Positions 10,094 through 17,209 of a DNA stretch of 64,000 nt are shown one piece after another (within the stretch, counting starts at the first letter, position 1; the number at the start of each line of letters is the position of its first letter). This DNA comes from Cytophagaceae bacterium. GTDB taxonomy: Bacteria; Bacteroidota; Bacteroidia; Cytophagales; Cyclobacteriaceae. Where the stretch lies: the NCBI GenBank assembly GCA_006969745.1, contig CP030886.1:2019234-2083233 (forward strand), in the 5' to 3' direction. The position numbers were made by a program, and so were the translations under genes. Under the pieces are notes generated by a model that saw nothing but the letters and a program-made list of their open reading frames with translations, was not told the DNA's origin and made no database searches.

Positions 10094-10407
10094 CCGCCAC
10101 TGTCTCCCCCAGCTTTTACTTCTGTATCTTCTTCTTTTCCGAGGATTTTATCTCTCTTGTCTTTAATGCTCTCAGCAGCCTCTTCCAGGTTAAGTCTCGC
10201 TTTAAGTCGATTGATTATCCCCTTTCCAATAGATAAAGCCCGGTCACTAAATGTAAGCTCCTCCTTGGCAGCTGCTGTTTCTGATTTTACCTTCGGCTTG
10301 ATTAGGTACTTATTTGTAGACACGCTATCAACCACAATCTTTTGTCCACTTGCTGAAATTGCAAGCCAACAGAATAAAAGACTAAGTGTGAATAGTTTAT
10401 AACTCAA
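10090..10407 (-). CDS. Small secreted protein of unknown function
   Basis: 105-residue exported protein: a hydrophobic signal peptide covers residues 1-21 and ends near SASGQ. The mature part is short and charged, with a Lys/Glu-rich helix-forming middle (INRLKARLNLEEAAESIKDK) and a Gly/Asp/Ser tail. I recognise no domain. The start is a TTG at 10407; an in-frame stop lies a few codons upstream and there is no ATG before the signal peptide, so TTG is the only reasonable start. It is convergent with the response regulator and overlaps it by four bases. Confidence 0.6.
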   Translation of the reverse strand: MSYKLFTLSLLFCWLAISASGQKIVVDSVSTNKYLIKPKVKSETAAAKEELTFSDRALSIGKGIINRLKARLNLEEAAESIKDKRDKILGKEEDTEVKAGGDSGG

Positions 10408-10457
10408 TGCAACGAATTATTTTCGGGGTTCATCAATATTAGTGTAAACAAGGAATA

Positions 10458-11186
10458 TTGGAAAGGATTTGCAAAAACTGTGAGAAAAAACTTGAAAAGG
10501 AGTTCCAATTCTGCCCCAGATGTGGTCAGGAACACAAAGAGAAAGTTGTCCATTTCAAACAATTTGTCCTTGACTTTCTAGGTGATTACTTCACCTTCGA
10601 CTCATTGATAATAAGAAGCGTAAGACCGCTATTATTTAACCCTGGATTTTTGACAAATGAATTTATTGCAGGTCGCAGAGTTCGATACATTCCACCTTTG
10701 CGAATGTTTATCTTTATCAGCATCATATTCTTTTTGATACTAGGCCCGGTAGATAAAACTGTCGCACTTGAAAGAAATGAGGAAGCCGAGTTTTTGGATA
10801 ATTTTTTCAGTGTCTGGTTTCCACGTCTTTTTTTTCTTTTACTTCCTTTGTTTGCCTTGTTTCTCTATGTCCTGTTTAGGAAGCCGGGCAGGTTTTACCT
10901 TACACACTTTATTTTTTCAGTGCATTTGCATGCCTTCATATTCGTTCTCCTGACCATCATGGTTGTCCTGATCGATTTCATTTTCCCATCGAGTGTTTTC
11001 CTTAGTCAATGGTCGTTGATCATTACCATTTTCGTGCTGCAGTTCTATTTGCTGGTAGCGCTGCGTCAGGTGTATAAACAACGATGGATCACCACATTTT
11101 TTAAGCTTGTTTTAGTCAACATCATGTACGTCACATCGGCCATGATCATTTTTAGTACAGTAGGAGCGCTTATCTACTATCTATGA
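10458..11186 (+). CDS. DUF3667 zinc-ribbon membrane protein
   Basis: 242-residue inner-membrane protein of the DUF3667 family, found mainly in Bacteroidota. An N-terminal zinc ribbon (CKNC at residues 5-8, CPRCGQ near 19-24) is followed by the family's conserved linker (TFDSLIIRSVRPLLFNPGFL, then GRRVRYIPPLRMF) and about five hydrophobic helices. Function is not established for the family. Start is a TTG at 10458; no ATG lies between it and the zinc ribbon. It precedes the MFS exporter by 22 bases and may be cotranscribed with it. Confidence 0.8.
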   Translation: MERICKNCEKKLEKEFQFCPRCGQEHKEKVVHFKQFVLDFLGDYFTFDSLIIRSVRPLLFNPGFLTNEFIAGRRVRYIPPLRMFIFISIIFFLILGPVDKTVALERNEEAEFLDNFFSVWFPRLFFLLLPLFALFLYVLFRKPGRFYLTHFIFSVHLHAFIFVLLTIMVVLIDFIFPSSVFLSQWSLIITIFVLQFYLLVALRQVYKQRWITTFFKLVLVNIMYVTSAMIIFSTVGALIYYL

Positions 11187-11208
11187 TTTTAACATTATCT
11201 TGAGAATA

Positions 11209-12753
11209 ATGTCTGCTCAAGCCCAACATCATTATCCACTTGATTGCCCGACGGGTAGATGGACGATGTTCTCCACGATTTTGGCTACTAGCATGGCATT
11301 TATTGATGGATCCGCGCTAAACGTCATTCTTCCTTCTCTACAGCAGGACTTATCAGCAAATGGAGTAGATCTTTTTTGGGTGCTAAATAGCTATTTATTA
11401 ATGCTGGCAGCGTTAATTATCGTAGGCGGCAGTCTGGGAGACAAGCTAGGCAGAGTGAAAGTATTCAAGTATGGGATCCTTGTCTTTACAATTGGCTCAG
11501 CATTGTGCGGACTATCACAGGATATCACACAACTAATCATATTTCGTACAATTCAGGGCATCGGAGGGGCGTTTATGATTCCAGGAAGTTTGTCAATTAT
11601 TTCTGCCGTTTTCAGTAAGGAAGAAAAGGGGAAAGCGATTGGTACCTGGTCAGCAACTACAACTATTGTTACCATTTGTGGGCCCGTATTAGGAGGAGCA
11701 CTAGCTGATGCAGGACTTTGGAGATTGATCTTCTTTATCAATTTGCCATTTGGGCTACTCTCTATCTTGGCTCTTCATTTCAAGGTACCGGAAAGCAAAC
11801 AACCAGATGCTTCCAAAATCGATTGGTATGGGGCATCGGCGCTTGTCTTAAGCTTAGCAGCACTTACTTTCGGGTTTCTTGAAATGCCAGAGTTGGGATT
11901 TCAGCATCCACTGGTAATTACAAGCCTGGTTCTGGGTACAATATTCCTCATAGCCTTTCTTATCATTGAGAAAAAAGTAAACGACCCGATGGTACCGCTG
12001 GATATGTTTGCGAATAAAACATTTTCTGGAGTAAACCTTTTAAGTTTCTTTCTCTATGCTGGAATGGGCGCGACCATGCTTTTTCTTTCCTTAAACATTA
12101 TTCAGGTTCAAGGCTATTCACAATTTCAGGCAGGTCTCACCTTTTTGCCATTTTCCTTTATTATGGTATTGGCGGCCAGGAAGATGGGAGAGCTTACCAG
12201 CACCTACGGAGCGAGGAGATTTTTAATCATTGGACCGACAATCACGGGGTTGGGAATGGTTTGGTTTTCCTTCATTGAAACCACCGGGGGACCTTCAACT
12301 TATTGGAGCACTTATTTTCCACCATTTTTAGTGTTTGCGATAGGTATTGCAATTACTGTTGTGCCACTTACTACTGCAGTAATGGCATGTGTGGACGACA
12401 GCAAAAGCGGGATTGCATCTGGTATTAACAATAGCGTAACCCGTATATCCGGAACATTCATGAATGCAGTCTTAGGTGCGATTGTAATTTTGGTATTTGG
12501 CAATTATGTATTGGAGGGGATGGAATCATTATCAGTTTCAGGTGCCATAAAAGACCAAGTGATGCAGGAGGCTTCCAAGCTGGGAGAAGCCGTGGCTTCC
12601 TCTGAATTCAGCGCACAAATGCAAGACTCAATTAACACCATTTATGACAATAGCTTTATTTCAGTTTATAAAATGGTATGCTGGATCAGCGCATTCCTTG
12701 CATTCTTATCTGCGGGTATTGCTTTTTTCATGGTAGAAAGCAAAAAGGTTTAA
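11209..12753 (+). CDS. MFS drug:H+ antiporter, DHA2 (14-TM) family
   Basis: Proton-driven exporter of 514 residues in the inner membrane, EmrB/QacA type. The motif-A loop is present as GSLGDKLGRVKVF between helices 2 and 3, and motif C as GPVLGGALAD in helix 5. Length and hydrophobicity fit 14 helices. The ORF opens at a TTG three codons earlier, but the ATG at 11209 (MSAQAQHHYP) is preferred. No EmrA-like adaptor or TetR regulator is adjacent, so substrate cannot be inferred. The family includes multidrug and dye exporters. Confidence 0.88.
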   Translation: MSAQAQHHYPLDCPTGRWTMFSTILATSMAFIDGSALNVILPSLQQDLSANGVDLFWVLNSYLLMLAALIIVGGSLGDKLGRVKVFKYGILVFTIGSALCGLSQDITQLIIFRTIQGIGGAFMIPGSLSIISAVFSKEEKGKAIGTWSATTTIVTICGPVLGGALADAGLWRLIFFINLPFGLLSILALHFKVPESKQPDASKIDWYGASALVLSLAALTFGFLEMPELGFQHPLVITSLVLGTIFLIAFLIIEKKVNDPMVPLDMFANKTFSGVNLLSFFLYAGMGATMLFLSLNIIQVQGYSQFQAGLTFLPFSFIMVLAARKMGELTSTYGARRFLIIGPTITGLGMVWFSFIETTGGPSTYWSTYFPPFLVFAIGIAITVVPLTTAVMACVDDSKSGIASGINNSVTRISGTFMNAVLGAIVILVFGNYVLEGMESLSVSGAIKDQVMQEASKLGEAVASSEFSAQMQDSINTIYDNSFISVYKMVCWISAFLAFLSAGIAFFMVESKKV

Positions 12754-12857
12754 AATTTAATTTCCATCTGTAACCTTCCCTCTCTTTTCTTGTAACTTAT
12801 CTGATTTAACAAAACACCACCCGATGATTCGGGGACTAACCTGGTTAGAATTTGGAA

Positions 12858-13391
12858 ATGACAGACGAACAGTTGATGTCTCTGGTAAAAGCAGGGCAGC
12901 TGGATTATTTGAACGAAGTTTTTAATCGCTACAGTAAGCGGATCTACAACTACTTTCTCAAGTCTACGCTGGAACGTGCCGATAGCGACGACCTCACACA
13001 AGACCTTTTTATACGTGTGATGAAATATCGCAACTCCTACAAAGAGGGCCATTCTGTTCAATTCTGGATTTTTCAGATCGCCAGAAATATGGTGAAAGAT
13101 CACTTTCGAAAGCTGAAGGTGCATCAGGATAAATTCAATCCTGTGGAAGTAATGCCGGAAGTACTTGAAGAGAATGGGGAGATGGAGTTTGAAAGAGAAA
13201 AGAAACTTCATCAGGCAATGAGGGCACTACCGGATGAAAAAAGAGAACTGTTGGTGCTCAGTAAATTTCAGGGAATGAAATATGAGCAAATAGCGACCAT
13301 ACGAGATACGTCTGTCAGCAATATAAAGGTGCAAGTGCACCGAACAATTAAGGAACTGAGAGACATTTATTTTGAATTAGCACAAGAATAA
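12858..13391 (+). CDS. ECF-family RNA polymerase sigma factor
   Basis: Alternative sigma factor of 177 residues. Region 2 spans about residues 22-90 (NRYSKRIYNYF..., DDLTQDLFIRVMKYR, FWIFQIARNMVKDHFRK) and region 4 about 115-170 (ALPDEKRELLVLSKFQGMKYEQIA with the helix-turn-helix in SVSNIKVQVHRTIKELR). Start chosen at the ATG at 12858; a TTG two codons upstream is also in frame. It begins a four-gene cluster: the next gene, eight bases on, is a membrane-anchored HEAT protein that fits the position of an anti-sigma factor, and two DUF4097 proteins follow. Confidence 0.92.
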   Translation: MTDEQLMSLVKAGQLDYLNEVFNRYSKRIYNYFLKSTLERADSDDLTQDLFIRVMKYRNSYKEGHSVQFWIFQIARNMVKDHFRKLKVHQDKFNPVEVMPEVLEENGEMEFEREKKLHQAMRALPDEKRELLVLSKFQGMKYEQIATIRDTSVSNIKVQVHRTIKELRDIYFELAQE

Positions 13392-13402
13392 AAATACAAG
13401 TG

Positions 13403-14146
13403 ATGAAAGAAGAAATCACAGATGAACAATTGATTGCACTTCTGGAAGGCGAGCCCAACAAAGAGTTGGAGGTTCGTATTCAGAAGGATACAGACTTGAA
13501 AAGACGATTTGAAGAATTGCAGGAATTGATGCATACAATCGATTCCTCCGCAGAAGTTGAGGTTCCGGCGCATGTTCGGGCAGGGTTTCAGCAAGCCTTG
13601 ATCAATGAAAAAATTAGCGGAAGTAACAACAGCCAAAGACCCTGGATGCAAATTGCAGCAGCAGTCGCTCTAGTTATCATTGGCTTTGGAATGGGAAAAT
13701 TTTCTACCAACGATTCATCCCAGGAATTGGCACTCCTCAAAGATGAAATTCAATCTCTACGTCAAGTGACTTTGACCAGCAGGCTTCAACGACACTCGGC
13801 AAGCGAGCGAATCATGGCTGTAAATCAGATTGAGGAGCGGTCTACAATCAACACGGAGCTCATTTCGACACTCATATCCACCTTGAATTCCGATGAAAGT
13901 CCAAACGTGAGGTATGCAGCACTTCAGGCTCTGGAAAAATTCATAGGAGATAAGGATGTAAGAGCCGAGCTAGTCAAATCACTCGACTCGCAAACAGATC
14001 AACTGATTCAAATCTCTTTGATTACCATTTTGGTGGATGCAGAGGAACGTAGCGCGATTGCACCGCTCAAAGACATTATTGAAAAAGAAGAAACATCTCC
14101 TGAAGTAAAACAGCAAGCACAGGTTGCCATTCAGGTTTTGACATAA
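13403..14146 (+). CDS. Anti-sigma-like membrane protein with HEAT repeats
   Basis: 247-residue protein with the layout of an anti-sigma factor: a cytoplasmic N-terminus of about 75 residues (ITDEQLIALLEGEPNKELE...), one transmembrane helix near 80-98 (IAAAVALVIIGFGMGKF) and a periplasmic part. The periplasmic part has a short coiled coil and two to three HEAT-like repeats (SPNVRYAALQALEKF, IQISLITILVDAEER, SPEVKQQAQVAIQVL). The zinc HxxxCxxC motif of many anti-sigma factors is absent. Position directly after the ECF sigma gene makes anti-sigma function likely; this is inference. GTG at 13400 precedes the ATG chosen. Confidence 0.7.
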   Translation: MKEEITDEQLIALLEGEPNKELEVRIQKDTDLKRRFEELQELMHTIDSSAEVEVPAHVRAGFQQALINEKISGSNNSQRPWMQIAAAVALVIIGFGMGKFSTNDSSQELALLKDEIQSLRQVTLTSRLQRHSASERIMAVNQIEERSTINTELISTLISTLNSDESPNVRYAALQALEKFIGDKDVRAELVKSLDSQTDQLIQISLITILVDAEERSAIAPLKDIIEKEETSPEVKQQAQVAIQVLT

Positions 14147-14195
14147 AACATACCGGTACTTATAAATAACGACTAAAAATTCAAATAACAATAAA

Positions 14196-14987
14196 ATGAA
14201 AACGATTATAGCAGGACTAATACTATTAACATGTGCCAGCACAGTGGCACAGGAAAGGAAGACGACGGCCAACTTTAGCTTCCCGATAAAAGGGAATGCT
14301 GCAGAGACTTGGCTTCTCATAGAAAACCTGAGTTCCGATCTAAAGATTGAGGGAACCTCGGGATCAGAGATCAAAATTGAAAGCAGAAACTACAAAGGGC
14401 TTCCGGAGAAAGCTAAAGGATTGAAACCACTATCGGCATCAGGACCAGAAAATACTGGCGTGGGCTTGAGTATGAAACAAGAAGGGAATATGATTTCCTT
14501 GTCCGGAGCTCATCGAGAGGCTGATAATGCAGACTATACGATCTATTTACCTAAGAGTTTGATGCTTAAAATAGATTATAATTCATGGCAAGCAGGAGAT
14601 GTGGTGATTAAAGGAATGGAAGGTGAGATAGAAGCCAAAAGTCAGGTAGGAGATCTGGAGTTTATTGATGTGACAGGGCCAATTGTCGCTCATACGCTGA
14701 GTTCTGATCTTGAGGTCACCTTTACCTCTTTATCAAAAGCCTCACCTACATCTTTGAGTTCTACTAGTGGAGACATTGATGTGACCTTTCCCGGCACAAC
14801 AAAAGCGACATTTAAGATGGCCACTATATCAGGAGGAGTCTACACAGGATTCGACTTTGATTTTGGGGAAGACGCTCAGATCAGGAGAGTAGGTGGTCAG
14901 AATGCGACTGGCAAGCTGAATGGAGGAGGCGTTGAGGTCTCGCTAAAGACTGTAAGTGGCGATATCTATGTTAGAAAAGCAGAATAA
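14196..14987 (+). CDS. Exported DUF4097-type beta-repeat protein
   Basis: 263-residue protein with a signal peptide (1-18, ending STVAQ). The mature part is a run of short beta-strand repeats in which the phrase SGD/SGG recurs about every 20-25 residues (SSDLKIEGTSGSEIKIE, LSSTSGDIDVTFPG, TISGGVYTGFD, LKTVSGDIYVRKA). This is the DUF4097 / putative auto-transporter adhesin fold that often sits next to ECF sigma and anti-sigma genes in Bacteroidota. The role is unknown. It shares its closing motif (SGDIYVRKAE) with the next gene (SGNIYLRKG), so the two are tandem paralogues separated by one base. Confidence 0.75.
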   Translation: MKTIIAGLILLTCASTVAQERKTTANFSFPIKGNAAETWLLIENLSSDLKIEGTSGSEIKIESRNYKGLPEKAKGLKPLSASGPENTGVGLSMKQEGNMISLSGAHREADNADYTIYLPKSLMLKIDYNSWQAGDVVIKGMEGEIEAKSQVGDLEFIDVTGPIVAHTLSSDLEVTFTSLSKASPTSLSSTSGDIDVTFPGTTKATFKMATISGGVYTGFDFDFGEDAQIRRVGGQNATGKLNGGGVEVSLKTVSGDIYVRKAE

Positions 14988-14988
14988 G

Positions 14989-15648
14989 ATGAAAGCACTA
15001 CTAATGATCATGTGTCTGGCAACTTTAGGGTTGTCAGCACAACCAAAAAAAGTAACAGAATCCGTGCAGGTTTCCGGGCAAACAATGCTCGATCTAGAGT
15101 TTGACTTTGCGGATGACATCATTTTCAAAACCTGGGATAAAAATGAAGTATATGTCGAAGTAATGGTTGAGATAAACGGTGGTGAGGACAATGAAATTTT
15201 CACATTGGAAACGGACAAGTCGAGTTCCACGATCTATATAGAAATGGATGAAGATATGTGGAAAAAGATCAGCAAAAAAGAAGATGGGAAGTGGAAAAAT
15301 TGCAGTTACACTTCCACAATTAACTACACCGTATATCTACCGAAGAAGCTGAGCGTAAGGTCTAATACCATTTCCGGAGATTATGAATTTGAATACTACG
15401 GAACCGAAATGAACCTGAAAACTATATCCGGAGTAATAGATGTGACCATACCTCAAAAGCTGGGTATGGATTTCAAAGCGAAGACCATATCCGGAGAAGT
15501 TTACTCAGACATTGAAATATCCTATCCATATGGCAAAGAAGGGCTCCGCCAAATCGTTGGTCAGGACGTACGTGGTAGAGTAAGCAGTGGCGGTGAGCAG
15601 TCCAACTTTGAAACAATAAGTGGCAATATCTATTTAAGAAAGGGATAA
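14989..15648 (+). CDS. Exported DUF4097-type beta-repeat protein, second copy
   Basis: 219-residue paralogue of the preceding gene with a signal peptide (MKALLMIMCLATLGLSAQ) and recurring strand motifs (TISGDYEFEYYG, TISGVIDVTIPQ, TISGEVYSDIEI, TISGNIYLRKG). The ORF is open from 14956, but those extra codons overlap the upstream gene; the ATG at 14989, one base after its stop, gives a clean signal peptide. Likely the last gene of the sigma-factor operon because a bidirectional hairpin terminator follows at once. Confidence 0.75.
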   Translation: MKALLMIMCLATLGLSAQPKKVTESVQVSGQTMLDLEFDFADDIIFKTWDKNEVYVEVMVEINGGEDNEIFTLETDKSSSTIYIEMDEDMWKKISKKEDGKWKNCSYTSTINYTVYLPKKLSVRSNTISGDYEFEYYGTEMNLKTISGVIDVTIPQKLGMDFKAKTISGEVYSDIEISYPYGKEGLRQIVGQDVRGRVSSGGEQSNFETISGNIYLRKG

Positions 15649-15650
15649 CT

Positions 15651-15680
15651 AAAAGGGACGAGTTACTCGTCCTTCTTCTT
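15651..15680. terminator. Bidirectional hairpin between convergent genes
   Basis: Stem GGACGAG (15656-15662) and CTCGTCC (15666-15672) with loop TTA, flanked by an A-run upstream and a T-rich tract downstream. The loop TTA is the reverse-strand stop codon of the paraoxonase-like gene, so the hairpin serves both converging transcripts. Confidence 0.65.
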
Positions 15681-16697
15681 TAACACCACCAATTGATCAT
15701 CCATCACAGTTCCTACGAAAAGGAGATTTTTATATGGAGCCGCTACACTACTTGCAGACATAACTGAACCATCATTTTCGTACAAGCTTTCCACTTGGTT
15801 ACCATCAGTAACTTTAATTGTTTCGGAAGGTGCCATTTCTTTTTTTCCTGCAGCATAGGCAGCAAAAGCCAGTAAACTAGGATGAGACCCCATCCATAAA
15901 TCTCCATTTTGATCCAGTTCAATGTTGTCAATTCCGGATCCAACATCAAGATCTCTGTCATGCATGAGAGTGCCATCTTTTAGAATGTTGTAATAGTGAA
16001 GCTGAAAGGCTCTTGGTGAAGCAACGAGGAGTTGGCTTTTGTCTTGTGATATATTGATGCCGTTCGCGTAATTGATATCGCTGGCTACTTCCAGGTATTT
16101 TCCGTTGTAATAAATCACATTTGAGACTCCAATACCGAGATAATCTTCAGCTAAGCGTCCCCATTTGCCCGTGTAGCCGTGATCATTGGTGAAGTAGAAG
16201 GATTCCTCATCCACAGCTACGACATCATTTGGGCTGATCATGGATTGATCACGGTAAGTAGCCTGATAAACAAGACTATCGCCAATCAGCTCAAACTTTA
16301 CGATGGAATGGCTTTTGGCATGATTGACGACCAACAGTTGATAATGAGCAGAATCGAGCTTTAGCATGCTGATTCCATGGGGATAGAAGGGAAAGTTGTA
16401 ATTGGCTGAAATCAACTTCGGTTGAAAATTACCAGAATCTAAATCGAGATAGTAAAGCCCGCCTTGTGAAGGAGATCCGTCTCTTCTCCCTGCCCTGTCA
16501 TCTTGCGAAATAATCATAAACCGATCAGTATAGCTGATCGTCAAATCTTCGGCACCTTTGACAGGGATTTCCGCAATAACCTCATAGCTTTCCGTGTTAT
16601 TAATTTCACGGAAGTAACCCGTTGAAACAAAGGTGTATAAAACAAAGGCCATAATAGATAGCAAAATGACCAGGAGGGTGAGCAGAAACTTTTTCAT
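15663..16697 (-). CDS. Paraoxonase/arylesterase-like beta-propeller hydrolase
   Basis: 344-residue protein with an N-terminal signal anchor (6-27). The body matches the six-bladed calcium-dependent propeller of serum paraoxonase (PON) and related arylesterases/lactonases. Calcium and active-site positions known from PON1 are recognisable: AEDLTI (Glu53 equivalent), FYPHGISM (His115), VVNHAKSHS (His134), SPNDVVA (Asn168), NGINIS (Asn224) and GIDNIELD (Asp269-Asn270). The motif FYFTNDHGY is also typical. It probably hydrolyses esters or lactones in the periplasm; the natural substrate is unknown. It is divergent from the small lipoprotein gene. Confidence 0.8.
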   Translation of the reverse strand: MKKFLLTLLVILLSIMAFVLYTFVSTGYFREINNTESYEVIAEIPVKGAEDLTISYTDRFMIISQDDRAGRRDGSPSQGGLYYLDLDSGNFQPKLISANYNFPFYPHGISMLKLDSAHYQLLVVNHAKSHSIVKFELIGDSLVYQATYRDQSMISPNDVVAVDEESFYFTNDHGYTGKWGRLAEDYLGIGVSNVIYYNGKYLEVASDINYANGINISQDKSQLLVASPRAFQLHYYNILKDGTLMHDRDLDVGSGIDNIELDQNGDLWMGSHPSLLAFAAYAAGKKEMAPSETIKVTDGNQVESLYENDGSVMSASSVAAPYKNLLFVGTVMDDQLVVLKKKDE

Positions 16698-16746
16698 AAC
16701 GGTTAAGCATGTACACTATAAAAGTAGAGAAACTTTTATTCTGCTG

Positions 16747-17196
16747 ATGATTGGAATGACTTCATTCTTAGTTGCATGTGTGAATGACGATATCCAGTTA
16801 CCTGAGCAAGAGTTGGTAGGCAAGATTGATGGCAAAGAGTGGACGTACCAATCAGCGAATGGTTACCTCATTTCTTCCGACTTTCAATATCGTGTTCGTT
16901 TTTTATCAGATGAAGAGTCAGTCAAAGATCCATGCACATTGCCGTCTCCCACACTCAAACACGTAAAGGCAATCTTCAGGCCAGCAGAAATGAGCTATTT
17001 CGTAGCTCCACAAGCAATCGATAACAACCAGGTTCAGGTATCATTCGAAATAAGTCCGTCCAGAAGTTTGATAGCCTCCAGTGGTTTTATGGAAATATAT
17101 GCGATAGACAACCTCATAGCCTTTGGGTATTTACAAGCAGTGCTCGATGATGATCACACCGTCGAGGGATTGTTTGAAATAAGGCTATGTAATTAG
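16747..17196 (+). CDS. Small lipoprotein with uncertain, possibly frameshifted 5' end
   Basis: Open frame with a lipobox (SFLVAC) followed by a mature part of about 140 residues that I do not recognise; it contains a GKIDGKEWTYQSANGYL start typical of Bacteroidota lipoproteins of unknown function. The ATG at 16747 leaves only nine residues before the lipid cysteine and no basic n-region. Another ATG at 16709, in a different frame, encodes MYTIKVEKLLF before a stop; one more T in the run TTTT at 16734-16737 would join it to FILLMIGMTSFLVAC and give a textbook signal peptide. An in-frame GTG at 16678 would overlap the divergent gene. Only the body of the gene is sure. Confidence 0.6.
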   Translation: MIGMTSFLVACVNDDIQLPEQELVGKIDGKEWTYQSANGYLISSDFQYRVRFLSDEESVKDPCTLPSPTLKHVKAIFRPAEMSYFVAPQAIDNNQVQVSFEISPSRSLIASSGFMEIYAIDNLIAFGYLQAVLDDDHTVEGLFEIRLCN

Positions 17197-17209
17197 AATA
17201 CCAAGCCGT

